5,897 nt of DNA from Deinococcus sp. (GCF_018260405.1 NZ_JAGLBG010000113.1:1-5897); one strand, 5' to 3'. Shown: positions 1 to 5,744, counted from the first letter of the stretch. Notes: generated by a model from the sequence alone, not told the origin. Program-made: numbers and translations.

Positions 1-1057
1 CTTTGAACCCACCGTGCGCAATGGCCGCATCTACGCCCGTGGCAGCACCGACGACAAGGGGCAGGCGTTCGCCCATGTCAAGGGCGTGGAACTGCTGCTC
101 TCGCAAGGCGAACTGCCACTGAATGTCAAGTTCATTCTGGAAGGCGAGGAAGAAATGGGCAGCCCCAGCATCATCCCTTATCTGGAAGCCCATAAGGATG
201 ACCTCAAGGCCGACGTGATTGTGGTTTCCGACGGCAGCCGCTTTGCCAAAGACGTGCCGACCATCACCTACGGCCTTCGCGGCCTGAGTTACGTCGAAAT
301 CCGCGTCCAGGGGGCCAATCGAGACCTCCACAGCGGCAGCTACGGCGGGGCCGCGCCTAATCCCATCAACGCGCTGTGCGAAATCATCGCCAGGCTCAAA
401 GACGACCAGGGCCGCGTGACCATTCCGGGCTTTTACGACGGCATCGAGCCGCTGACCGACGAGGAACGTGGCATGTGGGCCAGCCTGCCTCACAATGACC
501 AGGACTTTATGAACAGCATCGGCGTGTCGGCGCTGCCCGGCGAAGAGGGCTACACCACGCTGGAACGCATCTGGGGCCGCCCCACGCTGGACGTAAACGG
601 CATCTGGGGCGGCTACCAGGGCGAGGGCAGTAAGACCGTGATTGCCGCCAAAGCGGGCGCGAAGGTCAGTATGCGACTGGTGCCGGGGCAAGACCCCACC
701 CGGATTACGCGGCTGATTCAGGACTACGTGGCGACCATCGCTCCGGCAGGCGTGAGGGTGGATGTTATTGACTACCACGGCGGCCAGCCCATGAAATTCA
801 AGACCGACAGCCCCTTCATCAAGGCGGCTGACCGGGCGCTGAAGCGGGTGTACGGACGCGGCGCAGTGTTTGGCCGTATGGGGGGCAGCATTCCGATTGT
901 GGCGGCATTTGTCGACATCCTCAAAACCGAGGTGCTGTTCGTGGATCTGGGCCTGAACGAGGACGCGCCGCACAGCCCCAACGAGAGCTTTGCCGTAGAG
1001 GACTACCACAATGGGATTTTGACGAGTGCTTACCTGCTACAGGAACTGGGAAAATGA
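1..1057 (+). CDS. M20-family metallodipeptidase, C-terminal part (5' end outside window)
   Basis: Probable zinc aminoacyl dipeptidase of the M20 family (CNDP2/carnosinase-like, ArgE/DapE/CPG2 superfamily), a cytosolic enzyme that cleaves dipeptides and short peptides. The reading frame is open to the left edge (FEPTVRNGRIYARG), so the true start and about the first 100 residues are missing; the GTG at 14 is internal. Counting from that codon, the expected active-site parts are present: STDDKG with the bridging Asp about residue 14, EGEEEMGS with catalytic Glu46 and metal-ligand Glu47, VSDGS with Asp73, RDLHSG with His106 in the lid/dimerisation domain, GKTVI-like and RLVPGQDP segments, RMGGSIP, and the last ligand His320 in APHSPNES. 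The frame ends at TGA 1055-1057. Family assignment is firm; substrate is not. Nothing points to an operon with purN, 271 bases downstream. Confidence 0.93.
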   Translation, partial: FEPTVRNGRIYARGSTDDKGQAFAHVKGVELLLSQGELPLNVKFILEGEEEMGSPSIIPYLEAHKDDLKADVIVVSDGSRFAKDVPTITYGLRGLSYVEIRVQGANRDLHSGSYGGAAPNPINALCEIIARLKDDQGRVTIPGFYDGIEPLTDEERGMWASLPHNDQDFMNSIGVSALPGEEGYTTLERIWGRPTLDVNGIWGGYQGEGSKTVIAAKAGAKVSMRLVPGQDPTRITRLIQDYVATIAPAGVRVDVIDYHGGQPMKFKTDSPFIKAADRALKRVYGRGAVFGRMGGSIPIVAAFVDILKTEVLFVDLGLNEDAPHSPNESFAVEDYHNGILTSAYLLQELGK

Positions 1058-1328
1058 GGCTTGTCAGTCGCTCCTGGGTACAGCAGCGCGGAGCCGAGGA
1101 AAGCGCCCAAATCCGCGCTGCTCCGCACCTCTACGAATCCACTTTGGCCAGTCGCTCCTTTTTGCCTTCCCGGTTCACTCGGGGTAGAGGTGCAGCATGA
1201 CGCACGCTCTATCCGGCAGGTACTTAGCTTGTGGCTTGTAAACGCAAAAGCAAGCGCTTAAGCCGCAGCATGGTGTTTCCACAGGCCACAGCGCAGGCCA
1301 CGGGCCACACGCCCGGCGCGGAGCGCCC
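1058..1328. other. Intergenic region between M20 peptidase and purN, with repeats
   Basis: No convincing gene. Besides the hairpin at 1082-1122 it holds a second perfect inverted repeat, GCACCTCTAC (1125-1134) with GTAGAGGTGC (1184-1193), separated by 49 bases, and a direct repeat CAGTCGCTCCT at 1065-1075 and 1149-1159. Nearer purN lie an 8-bp palindrome AAGCGCTT (1252-1259) and three GGCCAC hexamers (1284, 1296, 1303). I could not identify a -35/-10 pair of normal spacing for purN. A short open frame at 1061-1261 has a TTG start, no ribosome binding site and no recognisable content, so it is not called. Confidence 0.5.
1082..1122. repeat. 11-bp perfect inverted repeat downstream of the M20 gene
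   Basis: Arms AGCAGCGCGGA (1082-1092) and TCCGCGCTGCT (1112-1122) are perfectly complementary around a 19-base loop, 25 bases after the peptidase stop codon. The stem is GC-rich and would be stable in RNA. No T-tract follows directly; the nearest run of five T is at 1159-1163. It could be a Rho-aided or imperfect terminator, a 3'-end protecting hairpin, or part of a small intergenic repeat. The sequence shows the repeat; its role is inference. Confidence 0.6.
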
Positions 1329-1913
1329 ATGCGCCTAGCCTTCCTGGCTTCCCACGGCGGCAGCGCAGCCCGGCACATCACCCAGGCGTGCCAGACTCAG
1401 CAACTGGACGCCGTGCCCCTGGCCCTGGCCAGCAACAACAGCAAGTCTCTGGCACTGGTCTGGGCACAGGCGGCGGGCCTCCAGACCGCTCACCTGAGTA
1501 GCGCGAAATACCCCAACCCTGCCGCGTTGGACACTGCCATCCGCGATTTTCTGGTGGGCAGCGGGGCCGATACGCTGGTGCTTAGCGGCTACATGCGCGA
1601 ACTGGGGCCGCGCACGCTGGAGGCGTTTGCCGGGCGGCTGGTCAACATCCACCCCAGCCTGCTCCCCCGGCATGGTGGGCGGGGAATGTATGGCGACCAC
1701 GTTCATGAGGCGGTGCTGGCCTCCGGTGACACCGAGAGCGGTGCGAGCGTGCATCTGGTCACGGCGGGCATCGACGAAGGGCCGGTGTTAGCGCAGGCGC
1801 GGGTGCCGGTGCTGCCGGGCGATGACCTCGCTAGCCTCAAGTCGCGGGTGCAGGCGGTTGAGGGCGAGCTGATGCTCACGGCTTTACAGCTGCTGGCCCA
1901 CCACCAACCTTAG
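1329..1913 (+). CDS. purN: Phosphoribosylglycinamide formyltransferase (GAR transformylase)
   Basis: Transfers a formyl group from 10-formyl-tetrahydrofolate to glycinamide ribonucleotide, the third step of purine synthesis, in the cytosol. The 194-residue length fits the family. Visible parts: N-terminal Rossmann start MRLAFLASHGGSAARH; LVLSGYMRELGP near 83-94, the counterpart of the folate-pocket LAGFMRILSP; catalytic Asn107 and His109 in NIHPSLLP; RGMYGDHVHEAVL at 118-130, the variant I recall from Bacteroidetes-type PurN; and ESGASVHLVT then IDEGPVLAQ with catalytic Asp149. The ATG at 1329 is the only usable start: upstream in frame there is no ATG, GTG or TTG before the stop at 1239. GGAG at 1320-1323 lies five bases ahead. 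The usual phosphate-binding GSN is GSA here (residues 11-13). A related formyltransferase acting on another substrate is a lesser possibility. An intrinsic terminator follows at once, so it probably ends its transcript. Confidence 0.88.
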   Translation: MRLAFLASHGGSAARHITQACQTQQLDAVPLALASNNSKSLALVWAQAAGLQTAHLSSAKYPNPAALDTAIRDFLVGSGADTLVLSGYMRELGPRTLEAFAGRLVNIHPSLLPRHGGRGMYGDHVHEAVLASGDTESGASVHLVTAGIDEGPVLAQARVPVLPGDDLASLKSRVQAVEGELMLTALQLLAHHQP

Positions 1914-1921
1914 AGCCTTTT

Positions 1922-1956
1922 GCAAAAAGATGGTCAAAAGAGCACCATCTTTTTGC
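1922..1956. terminator. Intrinsic terminator of purN, possibly bidirectional
   Basis: A 13-bp perfect inverted repeat, GCAAAAAGATGGT (1922-1934) and ACCATCTTTTTGC (1944-1956), encloses a 9-base loop and begins eight bases after the purN stop. The outer part of the stem supplies an A5 tract on the left and a T5 tract on the right, so it would also read as a terminator on the minus strand, although no minus-strand gene is seen to its right. Core pairs are only moderately GC-rich. Confidence 0.82.
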
Positions 1957-2341
1957 CGAGTAGAACGAGTGAAAAAGAAAGAGCAGAACGTAGAATAAAG
2001 GGGGCGGCGGTGTTGTTCCGACGTGCCCATCATTCGGAGAACGTCTCTAAGCGTCTCGGCAGGCATAAGGGCAAAAGCCAGAATGTCTGCGATTACGGAC
2101 ACTCTGAACAGACACCAACAGAGCAGGAAACTTGCACTTAGTGGCCTTATATCGACTAGAGCACTAGCCCGACCTGCCCACAATAAGATTAGAATATTCT
2201 CATGAGTTTAGAGGGTGAAGCCTCAAGCAGCTTTCTCATTACAAAACTCTTTCTCTCTATGGGGACAAGCTTTTCAGGGCACATCCTTGAAGGCCATTTC
2301 TAATAAATCACACATGAAGTCGTGGCAGCTACTATTCCGGG

Positions 2342-2347
2342 TATAAA
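2342..2347 (+). promoter_or_regulatory. Candidate -10 element for the SLH-protein gene
   Basis: TATAAA in an AT-rich stretch is the best -10-like hexamer on the + strand upstream of the gene. It would place transcription start near 2354 and give a leader of roughly 118 bases. No good TTGACA-like box is seen 16-18 bases upstream (AGTCGT/GTCGTG there), so this is a weak call; other AT-rich hexamers nearby could serve. Confidence 0.25.
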
Positions 2348-2458
2348 ACAAGCAAAAAAGTGCACCCATTAGTCTCGTCTATCACAGAATACTCATAGTG
2401 GGTAACTACCGTGAATGCAGGAAAGTCGGTTTAAGCCTTCTGCGCTTTAACTGATAAT

Positions 2459-2464
2459 AAGGAG
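2459..2464 (+). promoter_or_regulatory. Strong ribosome binding site of the SLH-protein gene
   Basis: AAGGAG lies seven bases before the ATG at 2472, the clearest Shine-Dalgarno sequence in the window. It fixes the start and, with the gene's even codon choice, suggests high-level expression. The neighbouring mobA and mnmE starts lack anything comparable. Confidence 0.85.
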
Positions 2465-2471
2465 AACTAAC

Positions 2472-3659
2472 ATGCGTAACACTCTCATGATCTCGTCCAT
2501 TCTTGCTCTGAGCCTCGGCGTTGCCGGTGCCCAGACCGCCGCTCCTGCCACTGCTGCGGCGACCACCCAGGTCACCCAGTTCAGCGACGTTCCTGCTGGC
2601 CACTGGGCCAAGGACGCCGTTGACAAGATCGTTTCCTGCGGCCTGATCCAGGGCTTCCCCGACGGCACCTACCGTGGTAACGAGAACCTGACCCGTTACC
2701 AGGCTGCCCTCATCTTCCACCGCCTGCTGACCAGCGACGCTATGGCCAAGTGCGGCTTTAGCGGCAGCGACATGACCACCATCGTCAACGGCATGCAGGA
2801 AGTCAGCACTGAGCTGGCGGCTATCAGCACCCGTGTGGGGGATCTCGAGAAGACCAACTCCGATCAGGAAGCCCGCATCAAGGCCCTGGAAGACAAGATC
2901 GCCGGTCTGGATAGCGGCGCTGCCAGCAGCGACGTCACTGCGCTGACTGCCCGTGTCACGGCCCTCGAAGACGCCATCAAGAACATCCCCGCTGGCCCCC
3001 AGGGTCCTAAGGGCGACAAGGGTGATAAGGGCGACAAAGGCGACAAGGGCGATTCCGCTTCTGTCTCCGTGACGACCGGCGCTCCTGTTAGCCAGGTTAC
3101 GCCTCCCAGCACCGTTATCATCGGCGACGTGATCCCCAGTGTCAGCGCCAAGAACTACTACGCTGGCGTGGCCGTCGGTGCCCGAACTAACGACAAGGAC
3201 ACGAATTCCTGTAACACCAAGACTGATGGATCCGGTGACGGCACCAGTTACTGCGTGACCGCTGGCGGCTTCATCGGTGCCAAGAGCGTCTTTGGACCTA
3301 TCGGCGCACGTATCGCCGCTGAATATCAGCCCGGCCACAAGGCCACCAGCGGTGAAATCGCTGCGACCTACAACATGGACCTGGGGACCAACTTCGGCGT
3401 CTACGCTGGTCTGGGTGCCGGTGTAACCAGCAGTCCCCTGTGGGGCAACCTGAACAACAGTAACGCCTCTGACATCTACGGCCTCGGTCTGGTCGGCGTT
3501 GAGTACATGGCGACCGACAGCATCGGCGTATTTGTCGAAGGCAACGGCCGCTACTACTTCAGCAACAAGGGTATGGGTACCAACCTCGCCTATACCGTTG
3601 ACGAGAAGGCAAAGGGCTTCACTGGCGCTGTTAAGGCTGGCGTCAAGTTCTACTTCTAA
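2472..3659 (+). CDS. SlpA-like envelope protein: SLH domain, coiled coil, collagen-like stalk, C-terminal beta-barrel
   Basis: Probable cell-envelope linker: SLH domain on peptidoglycan or its attached polymer, barrel in the outer membrane. The 395 residues read in order: signal peptide 1-20 (MRNTLMISSILALSLGVAGA, cleavage likely at AGA|Q); an Ala/Thr linker; one SLH domain about 36-86 (FSDVPAGHWAKDAV, LIQGFPDGTYRGN, LTRYQAALIFHRLL); heptad-rich coiled coil about 102-172; seven Gly-X-Y triplets 175-195; a Pro/Thr linker; then about 228-395 with some eight amphipathic strands ending in GVKFYF, the terminal Phe typical of BAM-inserted barrels. Four Cys (56, 94, 247, 261) could form two disulfides. 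SlpA of Deinococcus radiodurans has the same order but is far larger and forms trimers through its coiled coil. Which small paralogue this is, I cannot tell. It is transcribed alone, between a long AT-rich leader and a strong terminator. Domain reading is by eye; function is inferred from architecture. Confidence 0.9.
   Translation: MRNTLMISSILALSLGVAGAQTAAPATAAATTQVTQFSDVPAGHWAKDAVDKIVSCGLIQGFPDGTYRGNENLTRYQAALIFHRLLTSDAMAKCGFSGSDMTTIVNGMQEVSTELAAISTRVGDLEKTNSDQEARIKALEDKIAGLDSGAASSDVTALTARVTALEDAIKNIPAGPQGPKGDKGDKGDKGDKGDSASVSVTTGAPVSQVTPPSTVIIGDVIPSVSAKNYYAGVAVGARTNDKDTNSCNTKTDGSGDGTSYCVTAGGFIGAKSVFGPIGARIAAEYQPGHKATSGEIAATYNMDLGTNFGVYAGLGAGVTSSPLWGNLNNSNASDIYGLGLVGVEYMATDSIGVFVEGNGRYYFSNKGMGTNLAYTVDEKAKGFTGAVKAGVKFYF
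2994..3056 (+). repeat. Collagen-like Gly-X-Y segment encoded by 9-bp tandem repeats
   Basis: Codons 175-195 of the SLH protein spell GPQ, GPK, four GDK and GDS: seven uninterrupted Gly-X-Y triplets. The four GDK units (3012-3047) are direct 9-bp repeats of GGY-GAY-AAR differing only at third positions. Such triplets favour a collagen triple helix, and Pro/Asp in X with Lys in Y is usual in bacterial collagen-like proteins. The segment sits directly after the coiled coil, as expected when the coiled coil nucleates trimerisation. Confidence 0.88.
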
Positions 3660-3675
3660 GCCACAACGCTTAACC

Positions 3676-3703
3676 AAAAAAGGCCTCTTCGGAGGTCTTT
3701 TTT
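3676..3703 (+). terminator. Intrinsic terminator of the SLH-protein gene
   Basis: GGCCTC (3682-3687), loop TTCG, GAGGTC (3692-3697), flanked by A6 and T6 that extend the stem. The C(UUCG)G tetraloop is exceptionally stable and the T-tract is uninterrupted, making this the best terminator in the window. It begins 17 bases after the stop codon. The downstream mobA start lies immediately behind it. Confidence 0.93.
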
Positions 3704-3719
3704 ATTGTCTACTTATCTT

Positions 3720-4313
3720 GTGCCGCACTCTGCTGCTTTTACGGCTGCCATTACTGCTGGCGGACAATCGCGCCGCTTCGGGTCGGACAAGGCAGCCGCA
3801 CTTCTTAGCGGTCAAACCCTACTGCAACGGGTAGCAGAGAGCCTGGGAGCCGCAAATCAAAAAATTCTGATTGCCCCCCTGGGCCGTTACGGTTTACCCG
3901 GCTGGGCCACTCTCCCCGACACCCGATCAGGTGAGGGGCCGCTGGCCGGGCTGGAGCTGGCGCTGCATCTTGCCCATCATGAATGGGTAGCTTTTGCCGG
4001 AGTCGATCAACCCCTGCTGACTCCGGCCTACTGGCAGGTGCTGTACGCCGCCCGGTGTCCCGACTGTTTAAGTGTGCAGGCACTCGACCCCAGGGGGCAG
4101 CGGCACCCATTGGCCGCGCTCTATCACATCAGCCTTTTGCCCGGTATCACGGCCCAGCTAGATGCTGGAGAAAGGCGGCTCCGGCTGGCCTGTCCTGCAC
4201 AGAAAATCAGGGAAGTGACGGGCCTACCAGAAATGTTTTTTCGAAATATTAATCACGTTGAAGACCTGGAACGGCTGGAACAGTCTTGCGAACAGCTGAG
4301 GCGGTTGCTGTAG
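3720..4313 (+). CDS. mobA: Molybdenum cofactor guanylyltransferase
   Basis: Cytosolic enzyme that joins GMP from GTP to Mo-molybdopterin, giving the guanine dinucleotide cofactor of DMSO-reductase-type enzymes. Visible motifs, numbered from the GTG at 3720: AAITAGGQSRRFGSDKA about 9-25, the nucleotide-binding G-G-x-S-x-R-x-G-x-D-K-A loop; GEGPLAGLELAL about 72-82; GVDQPLL about 94-100, with the Mg-binding Asp of the usual CDxP motif but Val for Cys; RHPLAALY about 128-135; and FFRNINHVEDLE near the C-terminus. Length (197 or 202) fits the family. The start is uncertain: TTG 3705 overlaps the edge of the upstream terminator, so GTG 3720 is preferred; neither has a Shine-Dalgarno sequence. TATTGT (3703-3708) could be a -10 for a nearly leaderless transcript, otherwise expression needs terminator read-through. 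No other cofactor gene is adjacent. Confidence 0.9.
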   Translation: MPHSAAFTAAITAGGQSRRFGSDKAAALLSGQTLLQRVAESLGAANQKILIAPLGRYGLPGWATLPDTRSGEGPLAGLELALHLAHHEWVAFAGVDQPLLTPAYWQVLYAARCPDCLSVQALDPRGQRHPLAALYHISLLPGITAQLDAGERRLRLACPAQKIREVTGLPEMFFRNINHVEDLERLEQSCEQLRRLL

Positions 4314-4417
4314 CTCTGTTGCAGCCCTGCATATACCTGTACCGCAAAACCTGTATTTTTCTTCTCGCCTTCACTCGGATTGAATCGGCAGTAACCAGGT
4401 TCAATCGGCAGCCCGTA
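4314..4417. repeat. Convergent intergenic gap with short repeats
   Basis: The 104 bases between the mobA and mnmE stop codons contain AATCGGCAG twice (4383-4391, 4403-4411), exactly 20 bases apart, and an inverted pair GATTGAA (4378-4384) and TTCAATC (4400-4406). A T5 run at 4355-4360 follows mobA without a good preceding stem, and no T-tract follows the inverted pair on the minus strand. I see no clear intrinsic terminator for either gene; the inverted pair is the only candidate. Confidence 0.45.
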
Positions 4418-5737
4418 TTATTTACCCACGCAAAAGTTGCTGAATACGGCGTCTACTACGTCCTCCTGTACGTCGCGGCCTGTCAACTCGACCAGCGCAC
4501 GCAGGGCTTCTTCCAGTTCGTATCCGGCCAGGTCATCCGGCAGGTCGTGAGCCAGTTCGAGGTGCTGTAAGGCGCGGCGGGCGGCGTCGGCCTGGCGCTC
4601 AGTAGTCAACCACGCCTCAGCGCGACTGGAATCGCCAATTAACATATTCCGCACGGTATCGCGCAGTTCTGGCAGGCCCGCCCTGGTAACTGCGCTGACG
4701 CTTAAAACCTGCGGGTCATGCCACATCAGCGGCAAATCTCCCTTGGTCTGGACCCGGATCACTCTGGCTTGCGGCGGCAACGGCGTAGGCAAAGGCTCAC
4801 GCGGCAAGCTGCCGTCTTCAAGGGCCAGAATCAGGTCGGCATGTTCGGCGAGTTTCACCGCCTGCTGCACGCCCGCCGCTTCGACCTCGTCGCTTGTTTC
4901 ACGGATGCCCGCCGTATCGACCAGCGTTACCGGCACCCCTGCCAGCTCTAATCCAGCTTCCAGATAATCACGGGTGGTGCCGGGAATGGCCGTAACGATG
5001 CTCCGCTCATAGCCCAGCAGAGCATTGAGCAGACTGCTTTTGCCCGCGTTGGGCCTGCCGATTAGGGCCAACCGTGCGCCACGGGTCGCCACCTGCCCCG
5101 CCTGCGCCGTGCCAAGGAGTGCGCGTAGATCGGCGCTGGCCTGCGCCAATGGCACAAGCCGGTCCTCGTCGGGCACGCCTTCTTCCGGGTAATCGAGCAT
5201 GGCTTGAATAGCCGCCAGGGTACGGGTAATACTGCGCGCAATCTGTTCGACACGCTGCCCTAGCGCTCCGCTGAGGCCAAGCGCCCCCTGCCGCCGCGCC
5301 ATTTCGGTTCCGGCATTCACCAAGTTAAGCACGGCCTCGGCCTGGGCCAGATCGAGGCGGCCCGCCAGATAAGCCCGCAGCGTGAATTCGCCGGGCCGGG
5401 CCGGGCGGGCGCCGAGCTGCACCACTTGCGTCAGTACCCGCGCCAGCACCGCCGGACTGCCGTGGGTCTGGAACTCGGCCACATCGTCGCCGGTATAACT
5501 GTGCGGGCCGCGAAACACCAGACAAAGCCCTTCGTCGAGCACCTCGGCCTCTGCCGAAAGCAGCGTTCCAAACAAAAAGCGCCCGCCCTCTACCCGGCTG
5601 GGCCGCCGCTTGCCCCGGAACAGCTGATCGGCGATTGCCAGGGCCGCTGGGCCACTGACCCGGACAATCCCCACACCCGCGCTCCCCGGCGCGGTGGCGA
5701 TGGCGGCGATGGTATCGGTCAGACCAGTGCGAGTCAC
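4418..5737 (-). CDS. mnmE: tRNA modification GTPase MnmE (TrmE)
   Basis: Potassium-activated GTPase that works with MnmG (GidA) and a folate one-carbon donor to place the carboxymethylaminomethyl group on U34 of tRNAs. The 439 residues have all three parts: N-terminal folate-binding domain (DTIAAIATAPGSAGVGIVRV, then SYTGDDVAEFQTHGSP and GEFTLRAYLAGRLDLAQAEAV); helical domain from about 125, interrupted by the G domain about 220-375; and C-terminal FCVGK with the conserved Cys436. G-domain motifs: GRPNAGKS (227-234), IPGTTRD (251-257), DTAG (274-277), TKGD (331-334, usually NKxD), SAV (348-350). The GTG start at 5737 matches the family N-terminus; there is no Shine-Dalgarno site, but TACCCT lies seven bases upstream, suggesting a leaderless message. 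Stop TAA at 4418-4420. It converges on mobA and is separated from its upstream neighbour by a terminator, so it is probably transcribed singly. Confidence 0.96.
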   Translation of the reverse strand: MTRTGLTDTIAAIATAPGSAGVGIVRVSGPAALAIADQLFRGKRRPSRVEGGRFLFGTLLSAEAEVLDEGLCLVFRGPHSYTGDDVAEFQTHGSPAVLARVLTQVVQLGARPARPGEFTLRAYLAGRLDLAQAEAVLNLVNAGTEMARRQGALGLSGALGQRVEQIARSITRTLAAIQAMLDYPEEGVPDEDRLVPLAQASADLRALLGTAQAGQVATRGARLALIGRPNAGKSSLLNALLGYERSIVTAIPGTTRDYLEAGLELAGVPVTLVDTAGIRETSDEVEAAGVQQAVKLAEHADLILALEDGSLPREPLPTPLPPQARVIRVQTKGDLPLMWHDPQVLSVSAVTRAGLPELRDTVRNMLIGDSSRAEAWLTTERQADAARRALQHLELAHDLPDDLAGYELEEALRALVELTGRDVQEDVVDAVFSNFCVGK

Positions 5738-5744
5738 AGAGGCC

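Larger units (their letters stand above)
1957..2471. other. Long AT-rich intergenic region, probable control region and leader of the SLH-protein gene
   Basis: About 515 bases without a convincing gene. Base composition drops clearly below that of the flanking genes, most obviously from about 2180 onward. The open frames here have TTG or weak starts, no ribosome binding sites and no recognisable domains. Structure that can be seen: overlapping perfect palindromes AGAATATTCT (2191-2200) and CTCATGAG (2199-2206); GAGA-acg-TCTC at 2037-2047; a -10-like TATAAA at 2342; and, close to the start codon, AAGC (2433-2436) pairing with GCTT (2444-2447), extendable with one mismatch. The last 200 or so bases likely carry the promoter and 5' leader of the gene at 2472. 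What the first 250 bases do is unknown; they could be a decayed gene. Confidence 0.5.

Noticed and set aside
1061..1261. 66-codon frame between the peptidase and purN
   Set aside because: TTG start, no ribosome binding site, runs through inverted repeats, no domain content.
1884..2183. 99-codon minus-strand frame with a hydrophobic N-terminal half, possible relic gene
   Set aside because: The start is TTG without a ribosome binding site, it runs through the purN terminator into purN, and I recognise no family. A decayed gene is possible but not supported.
2411..2450. Tiny upstream frames in the envelope-gene leader (GTG 2411, 8 codons with stop; ATG 2415, 12 codons with stop)
   Set aside because: No ribosome binding sites and no meaningful peptide; short frames like these are expected by chance.
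2406..3677. 423-codon open frame on the minus strand covering the whole envelope gene
   Set aside because: It is antisense to a gene with clear signal peptide, SLH domain, ribosome binding site and terminator. Its product is low-complexity Gly/Val/Ala-rich with no recognisable domain, as expected from the complement of biased codons.
3657..3719. No further in-frame stop between the envelope gene stop and mobA, so stop read-through could fuse them
   Set aside because: A strong terminator separates the genes and a fusion of an outer-membrane barrel to a cytosolic enzyme makes no sense; the shared frame is coincidence.
3499..3834. 111-codon + strand frame bridging envelope gene and mobA
   Set aside because: Overlaps two well-supported genes in another frame and crosses the terminator.
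1174..4378. TTCACTCGG shared by the two intergenic regions at 1174 and 4370
   Set aside because: A nine-base match is expected many times by chance in a window of this size, and the flanks do not align.
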